Notes: generated by a model from the sequence alone, not told the origin. A stretch of 64,000 nucleotides of DNA from Golubevia sp. BC0850 (GCA_012976225.1 JAAVVG010000028.1:173499-237498), one strand, 5' to 3'; shown: positions 12,752-24,590, counted from the first letter of the stretch. Made by a program: numbers and translations.

Positions 12752-15649
12752 TCAAGGGCCAGTGATATCCTTCCCAAGCTTTGCCGAGGCAGCAGCAGCT
12801 CGAGCATATTCCAAGTCTTGCTCATATTTCAATCGATCTAACGCTGGAATGTTTTGACCTTCTCCATTAACCCAGCCTCCTGTTGGAGTTGCTCCATATC
12901 TGGCTTCTGACCAACCAGTTTGAGTCCTAGATTTCAAATCAAAGGTTGGAGCTTGAGTGCTATTTGAAGCAGGATTGAAAGTAGTAGCGAAGGGGTTCAA
13001 AGGATTGTTTGACAGCCTTGAAGTTGGAGTGGTTGTGCCCGAAGAAGACGTTGGGTGGTCTCTCTCCTTGATTCCATTGAGATTGCTTGCCACCTGAGTT
13101 GAGGCAGACAATTCTCCGATCTCCACCTCATCGACAGAAGAAGAAGAGGTCAACGCATGCAAAGACTCTTGATAAACATGATCTAAACCTTCCTTCACGA
13201 CATAACATTTACCCTTCCCACTTTCTTTCAGCCAGTCTTCTACTCTCTGTCTATCTCTTCTTTCTAATTCTTCTTTCGATTTCGCCTCAACCTGATCCTC
13301 CTTCAGTTCTTGATCTTCTCTAGTCTTCTCACCGGACTTGATTTCATCGTCCATGACGTCTAATCCACCTTTGCCTTCCAAAGCCAAAACACTCCAACCA
13401 ACGACAATCATTCCTGGAGGTCTTTGTTCACCCTCACTTGCCATGGCTTTGACAACCCCTTCCAAAGTAGATGCAATCAACCTTTGATCCGAAGAAGAAG
13501 CTCTTTCAATGATTGCAATCGGAGTGTAAACCGGGAAAGCGTCTCCATTCCTGTTGGTGGTAGACGTTGAAGAATCTGATGAGATTTCCGTCAGGGCTTT
13601 GACTACTGCTTCTAATCTAGCGACGCCCATCAGAAGCACCACAGTCCTATTCCTTTCATAACCAGGTAATTTGACTATCTTCCCACCTCTCCCAACTCCA
13701 GTACAGAGTAACAGAGAGTCACTAACCCCTCTTTGAGTTACTGGAATTCCTAACATTAAAGGAGCAGCCAAAGAAGAAGAGATTCCAGGCACGACAGTAG
13801 GGATGATACCAGCTTTTCTGAAAGCCAAAACTTCTTCTCCACCTCTCCCATAGACGAAAGGATCTCCTTGCTTTAATCTGACTACGTTCTTTCCTTCCAG
13901 GCTTGCTTTCAACGCTAAAGCTATCAGCTCCGATTGTGCTCCTTCAGCATTTCCGGGGAATTTCTTGGCGATGATCAGCGGAGTTGTAGAAGGAATGAGA
14001 GAGAGAATTGAAGACGGAACTAATTTGTCGGACAGAATTAAAGAGGTTGTTGGAGACTGAAGGATTCTAAGAGCTAGTACTGTGAGAAGACCTGGATGAC
14101 CTGTGCCAGCTCCTAATAGATAAATGTTTCCTTTGGAATTTGAGGATAGAACTTTCGGTGGTCCTATGTCTAGAGCATGTTGAGATGAAGCTCTTCTAGC
14201 TTTGGTTGATGATGAAAGATCTGTCGACTCTAGATTCCTTGCAGAGAGTTCTCTTCCTCTGGAGGGAGCATCAGAAAGGCTCCTGGTCATTTCTGTGGAA
14301 AGAGGGATCGAGTCTTTCTTCTCCACCTTCTCATCTTGCTTATTGTACGTAACCAAGGTATCCTTCATCTGATCTTTAGTAAGGGAACCTAAGTAATCAA
14401 TTGGCCAGTATTCACTCATCTGAGCTACCCATCTCATTCTCCTCTTCGTATCTTCTGCATCTTTATCTTCCTCCTCCTCTGATTCCTCAGGTCTTAATTC
14501 TCTCCCCAAAGTTGATGTTTTCTTGTTCTCTTTAGCCAAAGCTTCTCCAGCTTTTGCCAACTGATCTCCGACAGGTTCTCTATTTGAAAGTTGAGGGACT
14601 GGAGAATTCAAAGGTGTTGTATCGAAATTGAGATCTTCTTCTAGAATTTCATCCGATCCTTCTCTACCTGCTTTTCTCGAAGGTTTCTTCTTTCCATTCA
14701 TTGAGGGTCTGACGGGCTTCACCTCCTCAGCCTCACTAGTTGAAGCGATAGAGGACCTCCTTTTCCTATCTCCTTTCTTTGCCATCTCCCTCATTTCTCC
14801 AACTTTCTCCACAGCATCTCCCACATTCTTTGGTAGACTTGCCACTATCTCTCTCCTAATTCTAGAGGCAAGTCTACAGCCTCTGCCATTAGTGGTGACT
14901 GCTATCTGTAAAGAAGATGGATAGGAAGAGCTTTGCTTTGAGGGAGTTCCATGGCTCGTAGCATTGAACCTATGAGTAGCTGGGAAACTGAAGTCACATA
15001 AATGAGGCTTATCAGCTACGTTAATAGGAATTCTCTTCTGTTTACAAATCTTGGATAGAAGGTTCGCTCTGAAGAGAGCTTGATTGGAAGAAGTGGAAGA
15101 AGTAGAGGTGGAATTTGAATTGATAGCTAGGTGGAGAGTGTCTGTAACGCAAACCCCAAAGATTTGAGGTTCCTTCGAATTCTGGACTTGATCTTGATCT
15201 GAAAGAAATTTGTTCCAAGAGGCTTCAATGCTACTCTCTTTTGATAAACCCAGTCCTTCTTCTGAACTGTTAGGTAACAGACTAAGATCTTTCCCACTAA
15301 ACCATTGGATCTCACCAGTTTTGCATCTATCTTCCAGCTCTAGATCCACACATGTTATAGAATCCTGTTTGAAAGTTGAGGTTGAAGGTTGAGGGAAACA
15401 GGATTGCTCTACAGCAACTACGATGCACTTTACTCCAGCTTCTTGACAGGCATTCACTCTTGATACGGCTAATTTTCCAGTTCCAATGATGATGACCTTC
15501 CTTCCAATAGGTCGATGGGACAGCAAAAGAGATGAAGAGGATGAAGTTGAGAAGTTTTCGGATTGAGTGCTGCTAGAAGAAAGTTGTTGAATTGAGATTG
15601 GAATTGAATTGGACTTTGCTTGACTTGCCGATCCAATTACGATCGACAT
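12752..15649 (-). CDS. MET1: Sirohaem synthesis enzyme: Met8-like dehydrogenase fused to uroporphyrinogen-III methyltransferase
   Basis: An uninterrupted frame gives 965 residues from the ATG at 15649; this start was chosen because it directly precedes the conserved N-terminal domain. Residues about 50-290 form a Met8-like NAD-binding precorrin-2 dehydrogenase region, with GRKVIIIGTGKLAVSRVNAC near the front and the LQIAVTTNGRGCRLASRIRR block later. Residues about 570-820 form an S-adenosylmethionine-dependent uroporphyrinogen-III C-methyltransferase, with NIYLLGAGTGHPGLLT, VRLKQGDPFVYGRGGEE and VVPGISSSLAAPLMLGIPVT. Together these domains make precorrin-2 and dehydrogenate it on the route to sirohaem, the cofactor of sulfite reductase. 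Bacterial CysG has the same two activities fused; in budding yeast they sit on Met8 and Met1. The linker and C-terminal tail are long, polar and probably disordered. No intron was needed, unusual beside its intron-rich neighbours. Confidence 0.92.
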   Translation of the reverse strand: MSIVIGSASQAKSNSIPISIQQLSSSSTQSENFSTSSSSSLLLSHRPIGRKVIIIGTGKLAVSRVNACQEAGVKCIVVAVEQSCFPQPSTSTFKQDSITCVDLELEDRCKTGEIQWFSGKDLSLLPNSSEEGLGLSKESSIEASWNKFLSDQDQVQNSKEPQIFGVCVTDTLHLAINSNSTSTSSTSSNQALFRANLLSKICKQKRIPINVADKPHLCDFSFPATHRFNATSHGTPSKQSSSYPSSLQIAVTTNGRGCRLASRIRREIVASLPKNVGDAVEKVGEMREMAKKGDRKRRSSIASTSEAEEVKPVRPSMNGKKKPSRKAGREGSDEILEEDLNFDTTPLNSPVPQLSNREPVGDQLAKAGEALAKENKKTSTLGRELRPEESEEEEDKDAEDTKRRMRWVAQMSEYWPIDYLGSLTKDQMKDTLVTYNKQDEKVEKKDSIPLSTEMTRSLSDAPSRGRELSARNLESTDLSSSTKARRASSQHALDIGPPKVLSSNSKGNIYLLGAGTGHPGLLTVLALRILQSPTTSLILSDKLVPSSILSLIPSTTPLIIAKKFPGNAEGAQSELIALALKASLEGKNVVRLKQGDPFVYGRGGEEVLAFRKAGIIPTVVPGISSSLAAPLMLGIPVTQRGVSDSLLLCTGVGRGGKIVKLPGYERNRTVVLLMGVARLEAVVKALTEISSDSSTSTTNRNGDAFPVYTPIAIIERASSSDQRLIASTLEGVVKAMASEGEQRPPGMIVVGWSVLALEGKGGLDVMDDEIKSGEKTREDQELKEDQVEAKSKEELERRDRQRVEDWLKESGKGKCYVVKEGLDHVYQESLHALTSSSSVDEVEIGELSASTQVASNLNGIKERDHPTSSSGTTTPTSRLSNNPLNPFATTFNPASNSTQAPTFDLKSRTQTGWSEARYGATPTGGWVNGEGQNIPALDRLKYEQDLEYARAAAASAKLGKDITGP

Positions 15650-16058
15650 TCTGAGATGTGATCTTCTGGAATTGTCTAGAAAGGTAGAAACTCGAGGAAG
15701 AAGAGAAGGAAGAGGGAAGAACAAAGAGGGAGATAAGAAAATGTCCCAAGTATGCTGTATACCAATGTCTCTTCTCTCATTGGCCCAAGATAGCGTCATG
15801 GTGGCGATAGTCTCTACCTGCACTGTCTTCAGAAGAGAACAACAAAACGGATATTGTACTTACAGATTGATTTCCTAGGTTTCTCACACGACCGTACGCA
15901 GGGGAACCTCGAAGTTTCAGTGGGTTGGTAAGTGCTGCGTAGGACTTTGAACGTGAACATCAAATAAGGGACAGCAATTCTATGAAGACAAACTATATAT
16001 CAAATCCAAAAATAAAAATAAAATAAAAAACAGAAAGAGAAGAGAAGGTAGTTGACAT
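15650..16058. other. intergenic region upstream of the sirohaem gene
   Basis: This stretch holds the promoter of the sirohaem enzyme gene and the 3' UTR of the NRPS-like gene, both on the minus strand. An A-rich tract lies near 16009-16030. No further coding signal was seen. Confidence 0.4.
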
Positions 16059-19000
16059 TCAAAGCAATCCCTTCGCAATCCAATATCGTGACCACCTCTT
16101 TACGTCCTCCGTAGTGATTTGAGCAGCGTTTCTCAAGCTTTCACTGATTCTTTCAGCTTTGGTAGTATCCAATCTCTTGATTCCCATCGCTTCACTTGCA
16201 TCGTCGACTTCCTGGTCCATCATAGCAGACGACTCGCTAACTCCTTGGAAGAATGAAAGTAGCTTCTTAGCTGGCAGCTCTTCCAACCCAAGCTTCGAGT
16301 TTTTCAACTTGCTCAACCAGGTTGAGTAGGAAACCAAGGGTACTTGAAGTTCCTGAGAGAAAATTTCGAAGACTGAATCCCAGGTGACTGGGTTTGGATG
16401 AACGATGTGTAAAGTTTGATGAGATTGACTGTTTGGAGGAGTAACTTCTCCGTTCATCTTTGCAAAACCAAAGTCTAGGATTGTTGATGAGACATCGTCT
16501 GAGCTAATCCAGGTAATTGGAGCTTGGTTTGGAAGGTTTGGGAGACATTGAACTTTCTTTCCACTTTGAACTATCAACGGCAACCAATCAGATGGAGACC
16601 ATGAACCGTTTGACTTTGATCCTGAGATTTGACCAATCCGGACCGTAGAAGACTCCAGCCCTGTTTGATGGGATGCGTTGACTGTAGTAAAAGGAATTGA
16701 GGTGGCTGATCAACGAGGGGCGAATGTGCGTCTCGTCAAAGATTCCCAACTCACCTAAAATCCTTTCTGTCACAGCCTTCGATTCTCCATATCCACCGCC
16801 TACAGAGACTTCCAACTCGTCAAAGAAATCCTCTTCAGGGACTCTCTTTCCGGTTTGAGCAAACCCTCCTACCGACGCGATCGAACTAGTGAAGACATAT
16901 TTCGGAGGATTGACTCTTGGAGACAGGAGAGCTAAATCGATAAGATTTCTGGATCCTTTGACGTGCTCTTCGAAGCTTCTTAGAGAGAGGTTGAAGTCCA
17001 ATCTCCAGGAATTATGGATGATCAGAGTAGCCGAATCTCTGATTTCAGAATAGAGAAGCTCGTCCAATCCGAGTCGATCTTGATCTAATTTTGCTTCCAC
17101 CAATCTCAATTTCTTCGAGTTGAGGAGATCCAGATCCAAGCCTCTATCCTTGAAAGCTGCAGCTTGACGATCTGCCAGAGAGCTCGAAGAGGAGCCTCTG
17201 TTGACAGCGAAGACGTGAGAGACCGAAGAGTTTTGAAGAAGTTGAGATAAAAGAGTAGCTCCCAACCCTCCAGTGCTCCCAGTCAGAATGACGACTTCAG
17301 ACTTGGATCTTTTGGTCAAAGTGATGCTTCTGGTTGGCCAGTTTGAAGAGTACTTGTTGATCATAGCTTTCATAGCTTTGATGTGAGAATCTCCTGAGCT
17401 CGACTCAATCTCTCCAGAGATGGAAGTCAGGACTGCTAAAGTTAGACTTGAGATTGTAGGATTGCTGTAGACAAGATCAGGAGCTAGACGAACGCCGTTC
17501 TCCACTGACTTCGATAGAACGTTTCTAATCCTCGTAGCTTTCAAAGAATCGCATCCCATGGAGAAGATATCCTTTGTGACTACTAGGCCAGAGGCTGACA
17601 AGGCTTCTTCGACAACTTGGGAGATGAATTTGAGAGCTGTCAGAACAAGAAAAGAAGAAGATGTCAGCTCCATTGCTCGCTAAGAAGTTCGGTGTCAGAA
17701 AGAATGAGACGTTTTGACCTACCTGAATCGTTGTTCCAGACAGAAGGAACTTCAATCTCTGTCTTGATATCGTCCACGGCTTGATAAAGATTCTCAATTT
17801 CGGGGGCATACTCCTTCAAGATAGCACCGCCCCTGACAGACCCCTTGGCGGTGTAGCTGAAGGGCTTAGAAGATGAGGCGAAGAGGATCATCTCCTTGGT
17901 ACATGCGCTATGACTAGGAGCGAAGGCGTTGGCTGAAGAGATGGCAGGTAGAAGAAAAAGATCAGAACCGAGTTCGGAATATTTTTGTGGTAGCATCTTT
18001 CTGGAGCTCACCTTTTTGAATCGATGGCCAGACAGCATTTCTCGACTTGGCTACTGCAGCCTCGTCTCCGAGTTCGATCTCGTTACTCTTCGAAAGTTCG
18101 ATTAGCACTCCAACCTGTTGTTTCCCTCTACCGAAATAGAGAGCTCCGGAGATGAGAGGATCCATGAGTAGTATGTCTTGCAGAGGACCAGGATTGGTCT
18201 TCTCGCCGCTTGAGTCTGGAAAAAGAAGGACAGGTAGAGAAAGGAGAGATGCCGAGAAGAGATGTCAGAGGGAGACGTTCAGCTATCTCAGGTCGATGCT
18301 AAGACAGCAGAAGTGATACTCAACGCATCAATTGATCATCAGCTCTTCCAACAACCTGATACAAGATCCTGCCATCCTCCTCAGTCTTGACGATGAGATC
18401 GTTTGTTGCGTACACCGGTTTCCCATCATGAGTGTCGTTGAAGACGTTTGGAGAATAGTGACCATTAGATCCAATAAGCATTTCGTATTGTCCAGAGGTC
18501 TCGGTATCTGGCTGCTCTCGAAGAATCAGGTTGACTTGAGGATTCTGTTCGAATTTCTCAGGATGGGGTCTGAGGGAAGGGAATTTGGAGATGACGCAAG
18601 CCTCTGTCGATCCCAAGACTGTAATCAGAGAGTGCAAACCTTGTTTCTCGAGAGTCGTTGCTACTTCCGAAGAGATAGGGCCTCCTGAAGTAACGGCGCT
18701 TCGTAGCCTCTTGAGGATTTGAATTGAAGATGAGTCTTGAACCCAAGTTTGGTAAAATGAAGGCACAGCGACCATGACATCGGAGTGAATCTGCTCAACT
18801 TCTGGTAGAACTGTCTCTGCTGCAGAAGGCTAGGAGAAAAGAGAGCAGAAAGAAGGGCGAATAAGTATGATGGACAGAAAGCGAAGAGAGGCTCCTCAAT
18901 CCTTATGATCCTCACCTTGACGAAGCGAGGGTCTCTCAATCCATTCGTGAGACCGGAACCCAGACAAACAGCCAGACCCCACTGAAAGGCCATGGCGTGA

Positions 19001-19925
19001 AAGGGTGGCAGGTGGCCGATGAAAGCAGTCCAACCTAACACACTTTCATCTCCGAATAAAAGACTTCGAAAGACTGAAAGATATGTGAAGAGTGTGTAGG
19101 TTATGGGCTTCGGGAAAGAAGTAGAGCCAGAACTGTGAAGAATCACACAAGGCTCTTTCCAATCTCTTTTGGGAGGCGGAGGTAGAAACTAGATGGGAGA
19201 GAGAAGGTGGGAGAGTTAGCCTTGAAGTGCCGTCTCGGTCTGTGCTCTACTACTTACCTGGAAAGAAGAGTCGAGGCTCAACAAACGGTCAAGAGAAGGA
19301 TAAGGGATGCGACCGATCTTCTGCTGGCGAGCTTCGAGAGTTTCCAAAGCTCGAGTCAAAACTTTTTCGACTTCTGGAGAAGCTCCGTCACCCGGACCTC
19401 CTACCACGAAGGTAGAATCGGTCGCTTCCAAAAGATGTACCAGCGCTTCTTTCGAATTGTTGGTAGAGATTGGGAAAGGGACCGCTCCAGCTCGTACAAT
19501 GCCAAACACGAGAGCGAAGTAGGAAAGAGTCGGACCATTCCCGAAGACAGCGATAACAGGTGCTTTTGTCCGCTCCAAAGCAGGTGATTCTCCAGAACAT
19601 GAAAGATGATTTGCGACGTCGCGAGCGCTTAAGAAGGAGGGGGGGGGATGTAGAAGAAGGGTAGATCATGGAGATCAATCTTCTTTCTTCGTTGGTGATT
19701 AGATTGTCATACTCACCACTGATGAACAGCTCTACCAAATTCGATGAACTTGAATTCTCTGACACCAGAGTCAGTGAGCCACTTGGCATAGACCCAGTTT
19801 GGAGAGTGTTGAATGTGATAGTCGATGATTTCAGCGGGTTGCAGCGAACCATCTAAAGGTGGAGGCGAAAAGGTACTGTTGCCTTTTTGAGGGTTCATCC
19901 CTGGAATACCGCTATTTATTGTCAT
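16059..19925 (-). CDS. NRPS-like enzyme: adenylation - carrier protein - thioester reductase
   Basis: Eight exons join in frame: 19925-19717, 19627-19258, 19188-18916, 18829-18325, 18215-18012, 17932-17723, 17636-16755 and 16681-16059, giving 1091 residues. The adenylation domain spans about residues 40-560, with the AMP-binding loop LHSSGSTSFPKP near 210 and QLMHSSGEKTNP near 455. A carrier domain follows, with the phosphopantetheine serine in DIFSMGCDSLKATRIRN near 624. The C-terminal reductase begins with VVILTGSTGGLGATLL (NADPH-binding, near 710), carries the YGESK catalytic Tyr-Lys pair near 870, and continues into VRIGQISGSKSNGSWSP. Such A-T-R enzymes activate a carboxylic acid, load it on the carrier and release it by reduction to an aldehyde or alcohol. 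L-aminoadipate reductase (Lys2) shares this layout, but this protein lacks its N-terminal condensation-like region. The substrate is unknown. The donor of exon 4 reads GTTGAG instead of GTGAGT; it is the only one that restores the HSSGEKTNP motif. Confidence 0.9.
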
Positions 19926-20488
19926 CGTTAGGTCGCTTCAATTCGAGAGGATGGAAGAAGGGTAGAACGAGGTGGGTGGTTGGTTACATAGGAATTGAGG
20001 GACGGATGATACGATCTTTCATCTCTCCTTTCTTCTTATCCGTCAAGTGTTCAGGTTTCTACACTAGCCTGTAGCCCCGAGGCTCGAGCCCCCGCCTTAT
20101 TAATCAAGATAAATCGGGTTTACAATCCTACTGGCGATCGTTCAATCAAGAGATGACGAAACACATTGGGAGTGTCCGTAAATTGTAAAAGCGTCTTATT
20201 TTCCTCCAGATCCCGTTTCCTTCGCAGCTGGCCATGACGAAACCCTCCTCTCCAATGCTCATGAAAGACACCACGACGTTAAAGTGGGTGGTCAGAGCAA
20301 CTCTTTGCCTGAAACGCGAGATGTCGGTGGAACCCTTTGAAAAGCAAAGTTGAAAATTCGACAAAAGGAAGTAAATGATACAGTGGCATGGAGGACATTG
20401 AAGTGGCGTGAAAAGCGCGATTAAAGTAAATCGAAGAGCCATGAGAAAGAAAAACAAACAACAGAGCCAAAGAAAAGCGGCAGCAGCC
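19926..20488. other. intergenic region, promoter of the NRPS-like gene
   Basis: This lies upstream of the NRPS-like start and downstream of the stop of the FAD enzyme gene, both on the minus strand. It should contain the NRPS-like promoter and the FAD gene's 3' UTR. Minus-strand open frames at 20146-20470 have no family resemblance and no splice context. Confidence 0.4.
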
Positions 20489-23000
20489 TCACCAGGGTTT
20501 AGACTCGAATTCCAACTCTTCCGTGTTGATCAATTCCTCGCAGACAAGTCTGGCAGTCTTAACACAACCTTCAAGTAGTGGAATTCCCGGACCCCAGGAA
20601 CCACAAACCCAGATTCCAACTCCCTTCGATCCGTCCTCTGTGCTCTTTCCAACTCCTTGCAGTTCACCCAGCTTCATCTCCCAATCTTCTGCCTTTGCAA
20701 AGGTCCACCCCTTCCTTTCCTTAGTCCCTTCTTTTCGACCGAAGTCATAAAGACCTGATTGAGAGTTCTTGCCTTCTTGAGAAAGAACGACTCGATCGAA
20801 ATTTGTTACGCTTAGGACGAGCTCTGGTCTTGGGCCTAAGCCAGGCAGTGCGTTCGTTGTTTGCATCAGTAGAGGACCATTGTAAGCTTCTAGAAGTCTT
20901 GAGGAAGAAGGAGAAGAGGAAGATAGAGAAAATGATGAGGTGAGAGGAGAAGCTGGACTTTGAATGATGTGAGTCGCCATAGTATGATTTCCGTTCTTGA
21001 GGTTCTCTGAACACGAATCTAGCTTCAGAATCATCTGCTTTAGTTCCGAAGCATTCAAGCTAGGTCTGTGTAGAGATCCTTTCCTCGATTCTTCTGGAGC
21101 TCCCTCTTCCATCTCCGTCTCCGTTTCGCTGATGGTTCCGGCGGAATAGGACCATCCAAAAGAAGGCGATGAAGAGCTAGTACTCCCACTACCTTCTGTA
21201 GAAGAAGGTGAATCCAGATCTAAGACCTCGTTTCTTCTAGCCTGGCCGATCTTATCGACTCGTTTCGGACTTTGACAGTGACTTCTGCTACTCTGAGTTG
21301 AGGTATTGATTCGAAGTTGATCCTGCTTTAGCTGCTGATCTATAGAAGGAGAAACGAGGTTTAAATCTCTCCAATCCTTTTCGTCTTCAGGTAACAGACT
21401 ACGATCCGTGTGGTTTATGACGACGGAAGTCTCGTATTTGAAAGCCTTGAGTTTCCTCGAAATATGTCCCAATCTCTCTATCTCCTTTTCATTTCTACTT
21501 GAACTTGAGTTCTGATCTTGACTTGTTAGAGCCTCCACATAAGCATCCAAGAACTTCGAACTCTGATTTGCTTGAGTTGCCAAAATGACGTGATGAAAGG
21601 CCTCGAATGTTTGAGTTTCTTCATCGTTCCCCTCGATTTCGACTTTCAAATCCACCAGTCCCTTGACGCTCCCAGGAATGATTCCGACAACTTTACATCC
21701 CGTATGAATCCGCTCATCCCTTTCCTTGAAGTTTTTCATCAAAGCTTTCTCGACTTTCTCAACTCCAGTCCTAACGGTACAATGATCTTTTCCGAAAGTT
21801 CTAGCAACGTATTCCAAGATCTCGGCAGCTGGTGCCTTCTTGACCGATTCTTTCTGAGCAGTCATGACCGCGGAGAACAAAGAGATCAACAAGCCATCTA
21901 CGAAAACCTCAGGAATGTAGTTTTGAGAGCAGAAATCCTGAATCGAAGTTGAAGAGATTGGATGAGAAGGGTTAAGAGTGTTTCCCGCTTGATGGTGATA
22001 AAGGGCCAGAATTAGAAGGTAGAGATAGGAGATGGTTAAGATGAGAATGTTGAGCAAGTAGAGGATTGAAGATTGAGAGTATGTTACGATTTCTGAAATT
22101 AGCTGAAGAGGTGTAGTTAAGATGTTGAAGCTGAAAACAGATAGAGATTTCATTGAAGATGGCAAAGAAAAGCCTCGAGAACCGGAAGCTCCATTGTAAA
22201 GAATTGAAGGCGAAGGGACTCTTGAAACAAGGTTTGAATTCGAAGCAGTAGAGAAGAGGGTTGAGAAACTGTAGGTAAAGTTCGTCTTTCTGATTGGTAT
22301 TCCTAGCTTCTTGTATAATGCTAAAGTCTGAGTATAGTAGCCTGGGGAAGAGAGAAGGGAAATTGGAATGCACAGTCAGACTTCTAAAAACATCGCAATG
22401 CCTCGCACCTTCTCCTATCACTTTCTGGCGGGTCTCTTCCCGCAAAAGAATCCATTCTTTTCGAAGAAACCAGGGAAATGTCTAGTTCTGAAAGTTGTGA
22501 TAGCATACACTCGAACTTTCAGCAGCCCAACTTGAACCTGTTCCAACTTCCTCGAACGTTTCTGCTCCCTCATCAATCATGGCGAGCCCAGCCGACCAAA
22601 ATTCGAAGATTCGTAATAGCTACTCACCAACGTTGAAAGATCTCATGGGAACATCTATCCGCCTTTGCCCTTTGGTTCTCTTCATTTCTGGCCTGACTTC
22701 TGACTTTGCCATTTCTGACCCTCTCCTACCCCTCAAAGTCCAATCGAGAAGCGTTTGATTAGCTTCCTCATCTAACAATTCTCCCTCTTGCTCATCATCT
22801 TCTTGATCTTCTTCATGTACTGGGACTGAAATGCTCTTGGAGTCCATGCCAAGTTTCGGGGCTCTTTCGAAGATGTGAATCAGAATTTCTCTATGGGCAT
22901 CTTGAGTAGTGGAAGAAGATTTGGAGGATAGAAGGTAGGCAGAGACTAGGCCAGAGAGACCTGAACCTATGATGGCTATCTTGATCGGGGAAGAGCTCAT
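20489..23000 (-). CDS. FAD-dependent amine-oxidase-like protein (COG2907 type)
   Basis: Two exons, 23000-22628 and 22341-20489, encode 741 residues. The start at 23000 is followed at once by an FAD dinucleotide-binding fold, IKIAIIGSGLSGLVSAYLL, with the expected Gly-x-Gly-x-x-Gly. Splicing joins MRSFNVG to YYTQTLALYKKLGIPIRKTN, which matches the conserved second motif of predicted NAD/FAD-binding proteins of the COG2907 group within the flavin amine oxidase superfamily. A hydrophobic segment near residues 190-220 (ILYLLNILILTISYLYLLIL) suggests a membrane anchor. A Ser-rich low-complexity insert lies in the middle. The end has WTFAKAEDWEMKLGEL and GVGIWVCGSWGPGIPLLEGC, the C-terminal FAD contact typical of the superfamily. 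The exact substrate is unknown; bacterial relatives often lie beside lipid methyltransferase or cyclopropane synthase genes. It lies on the same strand as the NRPS-like gene, about 560 bases away. Confidence 0.85.
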
Positions 23001-24590
23001 TGGAGATTTGATCGAGGTGGGAACAGGTGAGGTGGAATGATGGAGGTGATTGAGGTTGAAGGATGCTACTGAGCTTTCTGAGTAATTGTTAAATTTAGCA
23101 TCTATCTATGGGTTCCAAGCATAAAATAAATCCGAAAAGATGGTGGTGTTGGGATGATATCTTGATGATTCCGAATGCGGGTAGTTTCTCTTCATCATCT
23201 CCTTGAAGCAAGTATAATTGAATTTCTCTGCAAGCCAGAGACGCCTACATTCAATCTGGCCTACATTTAAGCTCAATCGTTCTCCTTCAAGTCTATACCT
23301 CCAACTCAAGGCAGTAGAACGCTTGGCTTGGCCTGTTGGCCATCGAATCGTTCCACCGTCAACATCCTCTATTGCTGACACAGTCCCTGAAGGTGAGAGT
23401 TCTGATTCAGAACTTCAGATCCCTCTTTTTACGGACGTGCTTCTCTCCCAGACCTTCACTTATAGCCTGCCTCTTTCTCTCCAGGATGCTGTCCACTCCA
23501 GTTCTACGACTTCCAGCAACGATTCTCTACCTTTGAGCGTTTGAACCTTCTAATTTCAACCTTCAAACGATTACTTTTCAACGACCTTGTTCTTGCTAGA
23601 CGCGTTCGTAGAATCCGGTGAGAGATAATCGAGGAACATCAGTCATTTGGAGGAAGGTTACTCTGTAGTCTGTACTCATAACACTTCCCGAGAGTAACTT
23701 AAATTGGATTGGGCTAACTCGACAGCTACACAGTGCGATGAGAAGATCGGATCTACTCTGTAAAAATCTAAGGGGAAAACGAGATTAATCCAATGGGACC
23801 AGAGAGTGGAAAAGAAGAAATTTGATGACCTCCTTCAGAAAGCAGACTCTTCTACGATCTGAGGATACTCTCAATATGCTCATTAACCCTAAAACTTCCC
23901 GGAAATTGTCTGACAACCTCCTATTTGTCGAAATGCCACGGAGCAAATAGTGAACTCCCTGCTAGAATCTCTTTCCAACCTTCGCCAATCGGTGTCTGTT
24001 TTTGTGAGTTGGAAATGGCAGATAAAGACTTCATGTAGATCGTACTCTTTCTGCGCTATTCACCTAGACACTTTATCCACAATTCAATCTCAATTCTCTT
24101 TGGAAGTTGATGGTGTTGTAGCCAACATTTCCTCTCACACGCTGAGGTTTCTCACCTCTGCCAGTGAGATCGTGAATTGAGTTCGGCAACGAGCAGTGAA
24201 GATTGGTGAAGCGAAGGCAAGGAATAATTCTCATTTTTGGATTCAAAATTGGAAGGGTGGCAACTTCATTCCAAGGGCTGCGGGATCGGGAACTTTCAGG
24301 GATCATGAAACAGAAAGTGAAGAATGGAATCAGGGTTGGAAACGAAACAGAACCGACCAGAAAGTCCAATGATGAAAGTTAGAAGCCACAACTGAAAAAG
24401 CTAGTAAGGCTAGGATCAGTGATAGGGGTGAGGTCCTCGACCTCGATGGGAGACGAACCCACCTAGAGATTTCAAATAGAGAAGAAAGGGGAAGACAGGG
24501 GGATTGTGAGAGTCAATTGCTAATCCAGCTGTATGGAAAAGAGGCATGGAAACCACGGGTAGAACGAGAGGTAGACTCACTTTCTCAGAA
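23001..24590. other. region without a confident gene; possible coding remnants
   Basis: This stretch begins with the FAD enzyme gene's upstream region. The minus strand at 23381-23106 and 23543-23470 reads as protein-like sequence (for example DVDGGTIRWPTGQAKRST and LKGRESLLEVVELEW), but the pieces are short, interrupted and match no family I know. From 23600 to 24590 I see no exon on either strand. The best interpretation is promoter plus an eroded gene remnant. Confidence 0.3.

Noticed and set aside
20040-20110. GC-rich block near 20080 as an RNA gene
   Set aside because: No pairing scheme or known RNA motif supports it.
24420-24480. A GGGTTCGTCTCCC stem-loop on the minus strand resembling a tRNA T-arm
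   Set aside because: The invariant A of the T-loop is replaced, no A-box or acceptor stem pairs with it, and no cloverleaf can be drawn.
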